Assembly (NCBI RefSeq): GCF_001752395.1
Contig: NZ_MKEK01000001.1
Span: 1,983,259 to 2,047,258 of the forward strand
DNA: 64,000 nt
Direction: 5' to 3'
Origin: Rheinheimera salexigens
GTDB lineage: Bacteria > Pseudomonadota > Gammaproteobacteria > Enterobacterales > Alteromonadaceae
The notes under the pieces were generated by a model. The model had not been told where the DNA came from and did not search any database. It was given only the letters and a program-made list of their open reading frames with translations. Position 1 is the first letter of the stretch, and each line of letters begins with the position of its first letter. The position numbers and the translations under genes are program-made. Shown one piece after another: positions 1 to 9,498 of this stretch.

Positions 1-729
1 ATTGCTAATAGCTTGTGCTAGCGAGTAGCCGCCGCCCATTTCCTGATAAGGTGCAGGTATGGTAGTTACAACGCCATTTTTGACCACAGTACCTAATACC
101 ATGGCGCCCTCTGGACTCCAGACTACTTGAGCCTTCGGCTCTGGGGTTTCTTCAGTCGGTGCAGGCGTAAAGCTTTGCTTAGTAAAAGGAGTAGAAGCAA
201 TACCTACCGCCACAGACTGATTGTTTATGTCATATAAGTATTCACTATTACCACGAGCTGGTGCTGCAGTAAAATCACGCAGAATAATATTTTGAGCATC
301 GGCATTGGTGGCTTTAAAATACGGTAGTGCTAACCCTTTTGGCTGTCTTGCGAAGTTTTGCGACATTAAAATCGATAATGATACCGCATCTGTTATGCCA
401 TTCATGGCATCAGCTATTTGCTCTTCTGTTAATGCTGCTACTGCTGCTTCTGAAGTGAAATCAATCGCATCTAAATCTAACGGAAAATCATAATAACTTC
501 TGCCATCACCATTAAAAAAACCGCTAAAGCTAGGTTCTGATGAGCTAGCTAAGTTAGCGCTACTAATACCACCATTAAAAACAACTTCACCGGCATCATT
601 CAATGCAGCCGCAGCCGTAAATCTTACTTCAGGCACATCGCCAATTTCTACAATATCGTACACTGCGGCTTGTGCAGCACTTAGGCTTAACATGGGTATT
701 AGCGCGATGCTAATAGCTGATAACTTCAT
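1..729 (-). CDS. DUF3466 family exported protein (3' end cut by window edge)
   Basis: The minus frame is open from an ATG at 729 to the window edge, so the C-terminus lies outside. The N-terminus is a clear Sec signal peptide: a short basic start, a hydrophobic stretch and an AQA cleavage site near residue 21. The mature part begins VYDIVEIGDVPEVRFTAA and has short segments such as ALNDAGEVVFNG and YDINNQSVAVGIA, typical of DUF3466 proteins with repeated 'is it a new/changed state' beta units. It lies just downstream of uup on the same strand, a common arrangement in Alteromonadales. Function is unknown; it is probably periplasmic or surface-exposed. The family call rests on neighbourhood and motif style, not on a search. 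Confidence 0.65.
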   Translation of the reverse strand, partial: MKLSAISIALIPMLSLSAAQAAVYDIVEIGDVPEVRFTAAAALNDAGEVVFNGGISSANLASSSEPSFSGFFNGDGRSYYDFPLDLDAIDFTSEAAVAALTEEQIADAMNGITDAVSLSILMSQNFARQPKGLALPYFKATNADAQNIILRDFTAAPARGNSEYLYDINNQSVAVGIASTPFTKQSFTPAPTEETPEPKAQVVWSPEGAMVLGTVVKNGVVTTIPAPYQEMGGGYSLAQAISN

Positions 730-755
730 TCGGTGCCCCTAAAATTCACTTCTAA

Positions 756-2675
756 TTATGCGTCTAATTTTTCCCAGCGTGCAAACGCTTGCGCCAGCTT
801 CGACTCGGTTTCGGCTAATTGGTTCAACGTTGTCTGGGTCTGCTCAGCATTAGCTTTAAAAAACTCAGGCTGGTTTACCTCTACTTGTAACTTAGCTAAT
901 GCTTGTTCTAGCTGTTCAATTTGTAAAGGTAAAGACTCTAATTCACGTTGTTCTTTGTATGATAACTTTTTTTTGGCCTTTTCAGTAGTCGCTACGGCAG
1001 TAGCAACCTCTGGTTTTTGGTTAGCATTTGTTACCGGTGCTTTAGACTTAGTAATCGGCTTAGCTGCAGCTATCGCTTGTTGCCGTTGCTGATAAGCAGT
1101 CACATCGTCATAACCCCCAGCAATTTCAACTACTTTACCATCGCCAATAAATAGTAAGGAGCTAGTCACGGTATTATTAACAAACTCACGGTCATGGCTT
1201 ACTAATAACACAGTACCTTGATATTGTTGTAAAATATCTTCTAAAAGCTCTAATGTTTCAACATCTAAGTCGTTGGTTGGCTCATCGAGAATTAGTAAAT
1301 TACTAGGTCTGGCGAATAACTTGGCCAATAACAAACGGTTTTTCTCACCACCCGATAGGGCTTTAACGGGCGTTCTGGCACGTGCTGGCGGGAATAAAAA
1401 GTCTTGTAAGTAACTTAATACATGCCGCGTTCTACCATTTTGGTTAATTTCTTGTTTACCATCAGCCACGTTATCTTGCACAGTAGCTTCTAAATCTAGT
1501 GCCATCCGGTGTTGGTCAAAATACGCCACTTCAATATTAGTACCGCGCTTTACTTCACCGGCTGAATGCTGATAATCGCCCAATAATAATTTGATTAAGG
1601 TCGATTTACCGACACCATTAGGGCCAACTAAGGCAATACGGTCGCCACGCATAACTAGTAAATCTAATTCTTTAATAACTACGTGATCACCAAACTGCTG
1701 AGAAACGCCTTTGGCTTCAAACACTAACTTACCTGAGCGATCGGCTTGCTCTATATTAAAATCGACTTTACCTAACTTATCTAAACGGGCTGCGCGCTCT
1801 TTACGTAATTCTTTTAAAGCACGAACACGGCCTTCGTTACGGGTACGGCGTGCTTTAATGCCTTGGCGGATCCACACTTCTTCTTCCGCTAAACGCTTAT
1901 CAAACAACGCATTATGCTGCTGTTCGTCTTCAAGCATTTTTTGTTTGCGATCTAAGTACATCTGGTAATTACCCGGATGCGAGGTTAACTCTCCCCGATC
2001 AAGATCAATAATGCGCGTAGCTAAAGCACGAACAAATGCCCTATCGTGAGTAATAAAAATAATGGCACCATTAAAATTCAATAAAAACTGCTCTAACCAT
2101 TGAATAGCTTCAACATCTAAATGGTTGGTGGGCTCATCGAGTAATAACACATCTGGCTTAGCAATTAATGCCCGCGCTAAGGCGGCCTTACGTAACCAAC
2201 CACCGGATAAGGTGCTTAAGCTAGCGTCGCCATCCATATTAAACTGCTGACAGATATCGACGACTCGCGAGTCTAAGCTCCAACCGTCACGCGTATCCAT
2301 TTCAGATTGCAAATGCTCAAATAACCGGTATTCAGCATCGCCTGCACCTTCAAGGTTTTCAGCTAGGGTATAAAACTGCTGTAGTTTTTCGGCTAAATCA
2401 CCGGCGCCTTCACGAATAAAGTCGGCAATTTTCACATCCATTTTTGCTGGTGGATCTTGCTCCAGTCGGCTTAATACCACACCGGTATTAACCACTATTT
2501 GGCCATCATCTAAATTTTGCTGACCGGTCAGTAATTTTAAGAATGACGATTTACCGGCACCATTACGACCAACTAAACACACTCGCTCGCCACTAAATAG
2601 ACTAAAATCGACATGGTCTAATATAGGGTGAGTACCAAAAGCTAAACACGCTTGTTGAAAACGTAATAATTCCAC
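756..2675 (-). CDS. uup: ABC-F family ATPase Uup
   Basis: This is a 639-residue soluble ABC-F protein with two ATPase cassettes. The first has Walker A GRNGAGKSS (about residue 36), signature LSGGWLRK and Walker B LLLDEPTNHLD. The second has GPNGVGKST, LSGGEKNR and LLILDEPTNDLD. No membrane segments are present. A C-terminal Glu/Gln/Leu-rich coiled coil (about 560-639) follows, as expected for Uup rather than EttA or YheS. Uup acts on ribosomes or nucleic acid and is linked to ribosome assembly and to suppression of precise transposon excision. Its ATG overlaps the stop of the upstream glutaredoxin gene by one base, so the two are probably translated together. Confidence 0.93.
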   Translation of the reverse strand: MELLRFQQACLAFGTHPILDHVDFSLFSGERVCLVGRNGAGKSSFLKLLTGQQNLDDGQIVVNTGVVLSRLEQDPPAKMDVKIADFIREGAGDLAEKLQQFYTLAENLEGAGDAEYRLFEHLQSEMDTRDGWSLDSRVVDICQQFNMDGDASLSTLSGGWLRKAALARALIAKPDVLLLDEPTNHLDVEAIQWLEQFLLNFNGAIIFITHDRAFVRALATRIIDLDRGELTSHPGNYQMYLDRKQKMLEDEQQHNALFDKRLAEEEVWIRQGIKARRTRNEGRVRALKELRKERAARLDKLGKVDFNIEQADRSGKLVFEAKGVSQQFGDHVVIKELDLLVMRGDRIALVGPNGVGKSTLIKLLLGDYQHSAGEVKRGTNIEVAYFDQHRMALDLEATVQDNVADGKQEINQNGRTRHVLSYLQDFLFPPARARTPVKALSGGEKNRLLLAKLFARPSNLLILDEPTNDLDVETLELLEDILQQYQGTVLLVSHDREFVNNTVTSSLLFIGDGKVVEIAGGYDDVTAYQQRQQAIAAAKPITKSKAPVTNANQKPEVATAVATTEKAKKKLSYKEQRELESLPLQIEQLEQALAKLQVEVNQPEFFKANAEQTQTTLNQLAETESKLAQAFARWEKLDA

Positions 2676-2908
2676 TATTCTACTTCCTTAAGCCAGGTTG
2701 CTAATTGCTCGGCATCAAATGGCCAATTTAATTCTTTATCCGCTACGGCAATCACAGGTATAAGTAACCGATATTTTGCTAATGCTGCTGCATCGTCAAC
2801 AATATCTATTACCTGATACGCTTGGCCGTTTTGGCGTAATAATGCCTCGGCGCTATCACATAAGTGACAGCCCCAAGTGCTATACAGAGTTATGCTTTCT
2901 TTATTCAT
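2675..2908 (-). CDS. small glutaredoxin-family (DUF836) thiol protein
   Basis: The protein has 77 residues with an N-terminal beta strand (ITLYSTWGCHLC) carrying a CxxC redox pair, then an Ala/Leu-rich helix and a cis-Pro-like segment LLIPVIAV. This is the glutaredoxin-like thioredoxin fold of the DUF836 family. It is about 10 residues shorter than classical Grx. A role in cytoplasmic disulfide chemistry is likely but the partner is unknown. The gene sits between rlmL and uup on the same strand and overlaps uup by one base. Confidence 0.8.
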   Translation of the reverse strand: MNKESITLYSTWGCHLCDSAEALLRQNGQAYQVIDIVDDAAALAKYRLLIPVIAVADKELNWPFDAEQLATWLKEVE

Positions 2909-2968
2909 AACGTTTATTCATGACGCTTATTTATCACGCATAGTCATTAGGCATTGTCATTACGCATG

Positions 2969-5083
2969 TTAACGAGTCAACTCATAACAAACATGAATAT
3001 GCGGATTACGCTTAAAGTCTTCTGGCAATGTAGCGGCTGAATTATCTTTCACCTGCCAACCGGCTTCAATAAGCTGCTCGGTATCCAGTTTAAATTTGCG
3101 TTTATTATTAGAGAAAATAACTTTACCGCCAACGGCTACCCGCGGGATTAATTTATTTAATAAACCAACATGATCTCGCTGCACATCCCAGCTGTCTTGC
3201 ATCCGCTTCGAGTTAGAGAATGTTGGCGGGTCAACAAATATTAAGTCAAACTGCTCACGACAACGGCTTAGCCATTGCAAACAATCTGCTTGTTCAAACT
3301 TATATTGTGAACCCTGCAAGCCATTAATGGTGAAGTTCTTTTTGGCCCAATCTAAATAGGTATTAGACATATCAACAGTAGTAACACTGCTCGCACCACC
3401 AATAGCCGCATGCACAGACGCCGTGCCGGTATAAGCAAATAAGTTTAATACCGACTTACCTTTTGCTTGCTGCTGGATCATGTGCCGGGTAATACGGTGA
3501 TCTAAAAATAAACCGGTATCTAAATAATCGCGCAAGTTAACTAAAAACGTAGCGCCATATTCAGTAACCTGTTTATATTTATCTGCATTCGCTAACGCTT
3601 GATATTGGGTAGTACCTTTTTTCTTTTCACGTACTTTTAATATCATCTGCTCTGATTTAATACCTAATACCGGTGGTACTTGGTTCACAACATCAAATAA
3701 ACGTTTTTGGGCAATTTGTTCATCAACGGTGCTTGGCGCAGCATACTCGTGCACCACAACTTCACCGTCATACCAATCGACTGCCACGTTATATTCAGGA
3801 ATATCGGCATCATAAATACGGTAACAGTTAATTTGCTCTTTTTTAGCCCACTTTTGTAACTGTTTAAAGTTTTTCGCTAAGCGATTACCAAAAGCTGTGC
3901 TTTCTTGAAAAAACAACGAGGGTGCATCAGAGCTCACCGCAACTTGCTTCTCGGTTAAATCAAATAACGTAAACTCACAATCTAACGGACCATTAGTAAA
4001 CTTATAGGTTTTAGAGCGAGATAAACGTAATGCACGCAGTAAATCGGCATTCGAGGTAATAATTGCTAAACGCCAACCCTGATAATGCTGCTTTAAAGCT
4101 AATGAAAACTGACTATATAATGGAATTAATGTCGGTAACTCACCTAAACGCTCACCATAAGGCGGATTCGTAACTATCACACCCGCCGAGCTAGATACGG
4201 CCGTATTAAGCTTAGTGGCATCAGCATAGTTAAACTGAGTGATAGAACTTATACCGGCTTTAGCCGCATTCTGCTTCGCTTTAGCTAAGGCGCGCTCATC
4301 ACTATCTGAGCCATAAAACTGAATACTGGTCGTTAATGGTTTTTCAGCGGCTTTAGCTTCTGCTTTTAACTGCTGCCAAATTACATCACGATGGCCAGGC
4401 CAGCTTTCAAAGGCAAAGCGCTCACGGCTTAATCCTGGCGCTTTATTTAACGCTAATAAAGCCGCTTCAATTACTAAGGTACCGCTACCGCAAAACGGGT
4501 CAAAAAATGGCTGATCAATCTGCCAACCTGAGCGTTTAATCAACGCTGCGGCTAAATGTTCTTTTAACGGAGCTTCACCTTGGCCGCTTCTATAACCACG
4601 CTGGTGTAATGAAGGCCCCGAGAAATCTTGTAAGAAATGAAAGTGATTTCTATCTAAACGTACCTGAAAGCGCACATCCGGATTCATGCGGTCAACATCA
4701 GGTCTGTGGCCAGTTTCTTCACGAAACTGATCTACAATGGCATCTTTTAAGCGAATAGCACCAAACTGAGTATTATCAATCTTGGCATGTTTGCCCACGC
4801 AATCTACCGCTAAGGTATTTCTTAACGCCATTTGCTGTGGCCAATCTATTTTACAAGCCACTTGGTATAAGTCGCTGTCGGCAGTAATAGCTTCTGATTG
4901 GATCAGACGCATAATACGGGTTGCCATACGCGACCATAAACATAATTGATACGCAGTGCGTAGTTCTGCTTTAAAGCGCACTACACCCATTGTCATTTTA
5001 ATAACTTCGCCACCGTGCTGACGGATCTCATCCGCAACTAACTCTTCAACACCTTTAGACGTCAACGCCCAGAATTCCAGCAT
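2969..5083 (-). CDS. rlmL: bifunctional 23S rRNA m2G2445 / m7G2069 methyltransferase RlmKL
   Basis: The frame extends upstream to 5176, but I choose the ATG at 5083 (MLEFWALTSKG), giving 704 residues, close to the 702 of E. coli RlmL and starting exactly where the family does. Order: N-terminal ferredoxin-like/THUMP region, first Rossmann methyltransferase with DPFCGSGTL and the NPPYGERLG catalytic motif, then the second (RlmK) methyltransferase with LNLFAYTGTASVHAA and DPPTFSNSKRM. It modifies two guanines of 23S rRNA during 50S assembly using S-adenosylmethionine. It is transcribed away from the tRNA genes and is probably the first gene of the rlmL-grx-uup unit. Confidence 0.94.
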   Translation of the reverse strand: MLEFWALTSKGVEELVADEIRQHGGEVIKMTMGVVRFKAELRTAYQLCLWSRMATRIMRLIQSEAITADSDLYQVACKIDWPQQMALRNTLAVDCVGKHAKIDNTQFGAIRLKDAIVDQFREETGHRPDVDRMNPDVRFQVRLDRNHFHFLQDFSGPSLHQRGYRSGQGEAPLKEHLAAALIKRSGWQIDQPFFDPFCGSGTLVIEAALLALNKAPGLSRERFAFESWPGHRDVIWQQLKAEAKAAEKPLTTSIQFYGSDSDERALAKAKQNAAKAGISSITQFNYADATKLNTAVSSSAGVIVTNPPYGERLGELPTLIPLYSQFSLALKQHYQGWRLAIITSNADLLRALRLSRSKTYKFTNGPLDCEFTLFDLTEKQVAVSSDAPSLFFQESTAFGNRLAKNFKQLQKWAKKEQINCYRIYDADIPEYNVAVDWYDGEVVVHEYAAPSTVDEQIAQKRLFDVVNQVPPVLGIKSEQMILKVREKKKGTTQYQALANADKYKQVTEYGATFLVNLRDYLDTGLFLDHRITRHMIQQQAKGKSVLNLFAYTGTASVHAAIGGASSVTTVDMSNTYLDWAKKNFTINGLQGSQYKFEQADCLQWLSRCREQFDLIFVDPPTFSNSKRMQDSWDVQRDHVGLLNKLIPRVAVGGKVIFSNNKRKFKLDTEQLIEAGWQVKDNSAATLPEDFKRNPHIHVCYELTR

Positions 5084-5243
5084 GCTAACCAAACCCTCAT
5101 CAAAATTGGCGCTTAGTATATCAGAATGTGCCCCCAACACAGATCTAGTTTTAAAGATCAGTGCAAAAATGTACAAACAAAAGCCAAGTTGGGCATAAAT
5201 CCAGCAAACGATTGCATTAGTGATAATAAACTACAACAAACGC

Positions 5244-5272
5244 TTGCAAGGTTATTCTAAAACCCATAGTAT
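5244..5272 (+). promoter_or_regulatory. putative sigma-70 promoter of the tRNA-fMet pair
   Basis: TTGCAA (5244-5249) and TAGTAT (5267-5272) are separated by exactly 17 bases. They are followed by a GC-rich discriminator (GCGCTTCGC), as is usual at stable-RNA promoters. The first tRNA begins 18 bases downstream. The assignment rests on sequence only. Confidence 0.6.
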
Positions 5273-5290
5273 GCGCTTCGCAAAGACGGA

Positions 5291-5367
<77 letters not shown>

Positions 5368-5421
5368 ATTCGTCATTGCAAAACAACATATTACCTTATC
5401 TGCTCAAGGGTAATACATGGA

Positions 5422-5498
<77 letters not shown>

Positions 5499-5504
5499 AC
5501 TTTA

Positions 5505-5531
5505 AAGCCGACTATAATGTCGGTTTTTTTG
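5505..5531 (+). terminator. rho-independent terminator of the tRNA-fMet operon
   Basis: A CCGAC (5508-5512)/GTCGG (5519-5523) stem, extended by A-T pairs, has a TATAAT loop and is followed by a run of T. It lies 10 bases after the second tRNA. Confidence 0.8.
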
Positions 5532-5569
5532 TGTCTGAAATTTGAGGATGAGTATAGTAATAAAGAAAA

Positions 5570-5629
5570 CTCGTCGGGCTCCTCTTTATAACCGCGAAGC
5601 GAAGGTCACAAATTCAACTCCCGCAACCA
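5570..5629 (+). pseudogene. decayed third copy of tRNA-fMet (anticodon arm to 3' end)
   Basis: CTCGTCGGGCTC matches the tRNA anticodon arm. A 6-base insertion interrupts the anticodon loop, ATAACC follows, then another insertion, CGAAGGTC, and a shortened T-arm ending in CTCCCGCAACCA. The 5' third of a tRNA is missing and the anticodon is destroyed, so this is a remnant. Its 3' flank (CCAATTC) matches the flank of copy 1, not copy 2, which suggests descent from an earlier tandem array or a duplicated tRNA 3' end. Confidence 0.8.
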
Positions 5630-5980
5630 ATTCATACTGATATCCAACCCCGAGATTAAACAAATAAGCTTCATCCAAATTTTCGCCAAGACTTTATAGT
5701 CTATAACGTTTGTAATTCTTGTATGTAAACGCCCGCGCTAAAAGCTTTTGCAGTCGCAGTTTTCAGTAATTATTTGTCATAAACTTTGCGTAAGTGCATA
5801 GCATTACTCTGGTCTGTTCATCAACAAGAGCAATTAGAGCCTCAAAGGAAAGGCTAATAGTTGACATTTATCATACGCTTCCAAAGAAATGAATGGATAG
5901 TATAGGATTAGCTATCACTTAATTAGTGGCGGATTAAATTTCAATTTATCAATTCTGCCGCAATTCAATGAGAAAAATAT
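5630..5980. other. intergenic region between tRNA remnant and VOC gene
   Basis: Some 350 bases without a credible reading frame. It presumably contains the promoter of the downstream VOC gene, but I see no convincing -35/-10 pair or strong hairpin. It marks the left border of the accessory cluster. Confidence 0.4.
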
Positions 5981-6871
5981 ATGACACAAAGACAATTAGG
6001 ACCCGTTGTAGGGGCTACATTATTATGCCAAAACATTGATAAAGTGAGTCAGGCTTATCAAAACGGCCTTGGTTACTCTTTGGTAAGCGAAGGCGTGTTA
6101 GATGAGACGCAAATACAATGCTGGAATACGCCTAAGCTGCGCCAAAACAAAACGCACGTATTGGCATCATCTGATGGTCAAGCTTGGCTTCGACTGGTTG
6201 AAGATGCAAACAGTCATAGCCATTTACCTCTCAAAACACACGGCTGGATGTCACTTGAAACCAACGTTGCCGATGTGGATGTTATACGAAATGAAATTGA
6301 TACAAAGGCATTCACCATTATTGGCGAACCGGCTTATTTGCAAGTAAGCGATGCCATTAAAGCAATGCAAGTGGTAGGCCCTGCCAATGAAGTAACTTAT
6401 TTAACCCATATTGAGCGCCCGGTGCCGCCCTTTGAATTACCCATGACTAGCGCTAGAACGTCGGGCCTGTTTATTCCTGTATTGTGTACGCCTAGCCGAG
6501 ACGATAGTTTGGCTTTTTATCAATCTATTAATAAGGCTCAAGCAGGCCTAAAGTTTGATACAAAAATTACCATTTTAAATAGCGCGTGGAACAAAGACAT
6601 TGAGCATCAATACCAAGTGGCTACGCTGCAATTAGATGGCAAGTGTTTATTTGAAATTGATCAAGTGCCTCAGGCGCAACCTATTATTAATAACGAGGGC
6701 TCTTTGCCTTCGGGAATTGCGATGGTGACCTGTGTTGTTAAAAATATAGACGAGATTGCGGCACAGTTTAAAGTTACGATTACCCAAACTAATAATGCTT
6801 ATTATCCGGGCAGTAAAATCATTATGTTAAAAGGCGCAGCAGGCGAGTTAATAGAGTTAGTGGGCGCATAA
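5981..6871 (+). CDS. two-module VOC (glyoxalase/dioxygenase fold) protein
   Basis: This 296-residue cytoplasmic protein contains two vicinal-oxygen-chelate (VOC) modules: residues about 8-140 (start GPVVGATLLCQNIDKVSQAYQ, end VGPANEVTYLTHI) and about 150-296 (end MLKGAAGELIELVGA). It is clearly paralogous to the VOC gene at 16311. Both share an IIGEPA block, a KA-Q-GP-E-Y-T block and a conserved linker before the second module. VOC proteins include metal-dependent dioxygenases, isomerases and binding proteins; I cannot identify the three metal ligands with confidence. It is transcribed alone, convergent with the MDR gene, at the left end of the catabolic cluster. A function on the cluster's substrate is inferred from position. 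Confidence 0.8.
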   Translation: MTQRQLGPVVGATLLCQNIDKVSQAYQNGLGYSLVSEGVLDETQIQCWNTPKLRQNKTHVLASSDGQAWLRLVEDANSHSHLPLKTHGWMSLETNVADVDVIRNEIDTKAFTIIGEPAYLQVSDAIKAMQVVGPANEVTYLTHIERPVPPFELPMTSARTSGLFIPVLCTPSRDDSLAFYQSINKAQAGLKFDTKITILNSAWNKDIEHQYQVATLQLDGKCLFEIDQVPQAQPIINNEGSLPSGIAMVTCVVKNIDEIAAQFKVTITQTNNAYYPGSKIIMLKGAAGELIELVGA

Positions 6872-6895
6872 ATTAACGCGCCCTTTGCGTCAAAT

Positions 6896-7890
6896 TCAAC
6901 TCACTTGAACAAGCGCTTTCCCCATATTAGCACCCTGCATTAAGCGGCAAAATGCTTCGGGTGCAGCCGCTATGCCTTTTGCAATATCTTCGCGAGTCTT
7001 TAAGCTACCGTTATTGACTAATGGCAAGCAGGCATCAATAAACTCTTGTCTGCGATGTTCATAGTCATATACCACTAAGCCGTAAACCGTGGCGCGCGAG
7101 CGTATCCAAAAACCGGGCGGCGGCCCACCTATTCTTTCTTTTTGATTATATTCAGCCATTAGGCCACACAATATTACGCGTGCGCCTACGGCAAGTCTTG
7201 CCGATACCGTGTTAAGTATTTCACCGCCAACCAAATCGAAGTAAATATCGACGCCTTTGGGGCATAATTCGTCTAAGCGACTGGCTAAGTCTTCGGTGCG
7301 CCGATTAATACATTCATCATAGCCAAGTTGCTCTTTTGCATAGGCACACTTTTCATCACTGCCGGCTATGCCAATCACTTTACAGCCTAAGCTTTTTGCC
7401 AACTGCCCAGCAGTTGAACCAACCGCGCCGGTTGCTGCGGGGATCACCACAACATCGCCAGCTTTTGGCTTGGCTTGCCAAACAAGGCCGGCGTAAGCAG
7501 TAAGCCCTGGCATGCCTAGTACAGAAAGAGCGTACGATGATGGCGCAATTTTCTCACTAACCTTCGTCAGTTCCTTAGCGCTGTGCACTGAATATTCTTG
7601 CCATCCCCCCATACACCTTACTTTGTCGCCTACTTTATAGTTTTCATCAAGCGACTCAACGACCTCACTAACGGTTTCACCATGAAGTACGTCTCCGGGC
7701 TTTATGGATCCCGATATATGACGCCCTGAAATTTGACTGCGCATGTAAGGGTCGAGCGATAAATAGAGCGTTTTACATAACACTTGTTTGTCGCTCAAGA
7801 CAGGAATTGCTAATTCAGTTAAGGCAAAGTTGCTGACGCCTGGTTCGCCTTCAGGGGTAGATTTGAGTATAACTTGGGTATTTTTTTCAT
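6896..7890 (-). CDS. NADP-dependent MDR-family oxidoreductase (CurA/leukotriene reductase-like), frameshifted just after its start
   Basis: Zinc-free medium-chain reductase with YLSLDPYMR near the N-terminus, the nucleotide-binding turn AATGAVGSTAGQLAK and a Rossmann segment CKVIGIAGSDEKC. The family reduces activated C=C bonds of enones using NADPH. The only in-frame starts near the family N-terminus are poor (TTG at 7798 loses about 36 conserved residues). The frame remains open back to 7898 and encodes VILKSTPEGEPGVSNFALTE, which is normal family N-terminus. An ATG at 7890 overlaps the GST stop (ATGA) but is out of frame by one base because the following A-tract has 7 A; 8 A would join it. 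So this is a real gene with a one-base deletion, a sequencing error, or slippage expression. It is third in the HMG-lyase-like/GST/MDR operon. Confidence 0.8.
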
Positions 7891-8561
7891 TTTTTTGTTA
7901 CTTGCCTTGATTTTAAGAATGCATGAAATGCGGTATCCATTGATTGTGTGACGCTTAGCACCGCTGCGTTTTCATCTATCCAAATCTGCCATTGCTGTAT
8001 AGCAGGCACATCCGCAAATACGTTTTGGGTATGAAACATGGGAATAATGGTTTTTACGAACCACATGATAGGGAAGAGTGCCATGTCGCCCAAATCGATA
8101 TTGGCTTTATAAAACCCTCTATCGTTACAGTTGTTTATAACCAGCCAACGTTCAAACTTGCCAAGTGTTTGGCTCAGCAATTCAAATTGCTCTGTTTTAT
8201 CAAATTCATATTCAGGCATTAGCAAAGATCTAAAATAAGGCATTATTGCTGGCATAAGATGCGTATCACCGTAAGCCATACTTACACGCATTTTTGCTTT
8301 ATCAATCGGATCTTCTGGCCTACATGAGGTTTGAGGATATATATCCTCTAAATATTCCATAATTGCAGTCGACTCAGGCAAATAATCACCGTTGTTTAGC
8401 TCCAACAAAGGGATTTTACCTAGCGGAAAAGCCGCTAAGAACTCAGGCGTGCGCAAGCCATGTGCAGGCGCTATTATCTCTATCGGCAACTGTTTATGCA
8501 GAATTTGTGTTTTAACCCTTGCCGCGAACGGTGAATGATCTAAGCTGATAAAGCGCATCAT
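7887..8561 (-). CDS. glutathione S-transferase family protein
   Basis: About 225 residues from the tandem ATGs at 8561/8558, preceded by AAGGA. The longer open frame to 8666 overlaps the upstream gene and lacks family similarity. The N-terminal thioredoxin-like domain runs MMRFISLDHSPFAARVKTQI, with the GSH-binding PLL and ESTAIMEYLEDIYP segments near residues 50-75. An all-helical C-terminal domain follows. In catabolic clusters such GSTs serve as maleylpyruvate-type isomerases, ether-cleaving or dehalogenating enzymes. No subclass motif (such as the zeta SSCS) is visible, so the reaction is open. It lies 7 bases after the HMG-lyase-like gene and shares ATGA with the MDR gene. Confidence 0.85.
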   Translation of the reverse strand: MMRFISLDHSPFAARVKTQILHKQLPIEIIAPAHGLRTPEFLAAFPLGKIPLLELNNGDYLPESTAIMEYLEDIYPQTSCRPEDPIDKAKMRVSMAYGDTHLMPAIMPYFRSLLMPEYEFDKTEQFELLSQTLGKFERWLVINNCNDRGFYKANIDLGDMALFPIMWFVKTIIPMFHTQNVFADVPAIQQWQIWIDENAAVLSVTQSMDTAFHAFLKSRQVTKK

Positions 8562-8568
8562 GTTTTCC

Positions 8569-9498
8569 TTATGCGTATTTAAAACCTTTTGGTAAACCTG
8601 CATTTGGCGTAAAGCCATAAAGTGGTTCATTCGGTAACGCTTTGGCCAAAATTTCACGCGCTTCAAATAATTTATCGAAGTTAATACCCGTTCGTAGCCC
8701 CATAGCCTCTAACATAAACACTAAGTCTTCGGTAACTATATTGCCACTTGCTCCTGGTGCTGCCGGACACCCACCTATGCCGCCCATTGAAGAGTCCACA
8801 GTGGTAATACCGGTTTCAATGGCAGCAAGGGCGTTGGCTAAGCCTTGACCCCGTGTATTATGTAAGTGAATACCACTTAGGTTTTTTTTACCCACCTCAG
8901 CCCACACCTTTTTAATCAACCTTTGCACTTGGGCCGGATTTCCTGAGCCTGTGGTATCGGATAAACCTATTTCGTCACAGCCTGCCTCCATTAGAGCAAC
9001 CGCCAACGAAACCACCTTATCTTCACTTACGCTGCCTTCAATTGTGCAACCAAATGCGGTTGCTAAGCCACCTTCAAATTTAGGCCTGTTTTCAACTGGC
9101 AAAGATTTAATAAACTGGGCTATATTGGCAACCTCTTCTAGCATTTGTTTATGCGTGCGTTTAACGTTGCGCAAACTGTGGGTTTCACTCACCGACAGCG
9201 GTATGCTCATTTTAGTTGGAGAGGTTTTTAAGGCATTTTGAGCGCCGCGTAGATTAGGCACCAAAACGGCAATCGACAAGCCTTTATACTGCTTAGCATG
9301 TTCAACTAATTGATGCGTGTCGGCCAACTGAGGCAACACCGTTGCAGGAACAAACGAACCTACTTCTATTTCAGGAATACCGGCGGCGACCAAAGCGTCT
9401 ATCCAGGCCATTTTGTCTGCGGTTGACATAATCGCAGAAATACTCTGCAAGCCATCGCGCGGACCTACTTCACTAATTTCAATATCGAATTTTGCCAT
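8569..9498 (-). CDS. HMG-CoA lyase-family enzyme (possible citramalyl-CoA lyase)
   Basis: The protein has 309 residues from the ATG at 9498; a GTG lies directly before it, and AAAGGA sits at good spacing for the ATG. TIM-barrel HMGL-like lyase: EVGPRDGLQ at the start (metal/active-site Arg-Asp), HLHNTRGQGLANALAA with metal-binding His residues, and GGIGGCPAAPGASGN with the catalytic-loop Cys. The family cleaves 3-hydroxyacyl-CoAs: HMG-CoA in leucine catabolism, or (R)-citramalyl-CoA to acetyl-CoA and pyruvate. No other leucine-catabolic genes (acyl-CoA dehydrogenase, MCC, hydratase) are nearby. With a CoA-transferase divergent from it and a LeuCD-like hydratase close by, a citramalyl-CoA-type substrate is my preferred inference. 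Confidence 0.88.
   Translation of the reverse strand: MAKFDIEISEVGPRDGLQSISAIMSTADKMAWIDALVAAGIPEIEVGSFVPATVLPQLADTHQLVEHAKQYKGLSIAVLVPNLRGAQNALKTSPTKMSIPLSVSETHSLRNVKRTHKQMLEEVANIAQFIKSLPVENRPKFEGGLATAFGCTIEGSVSEDKVVSLAVALMEAGCDEIGLSDTTGSGNPAQVQRLIKKVWAEVGKKNLSGIHLHNTRGQGLANALAAIETGITTVDSSMGGIGGCPAAPGASGNIVTEDLVFMLEAMGLRTGINFDKLFEAREILAKALPNEPLYGFTPNAGLPKGFKYA

Noticed and set aside
5570..5629. Third functional tRNA gene
   Set aside because: The anticodon loop is interrupted and the 5' part is missing.
6896..7798. TTG at 7798 as true start of the MDR gene
   Set aside because: It would remove about 36 family-conserved residues that are present in frame upstream, and there is no ribosome site.
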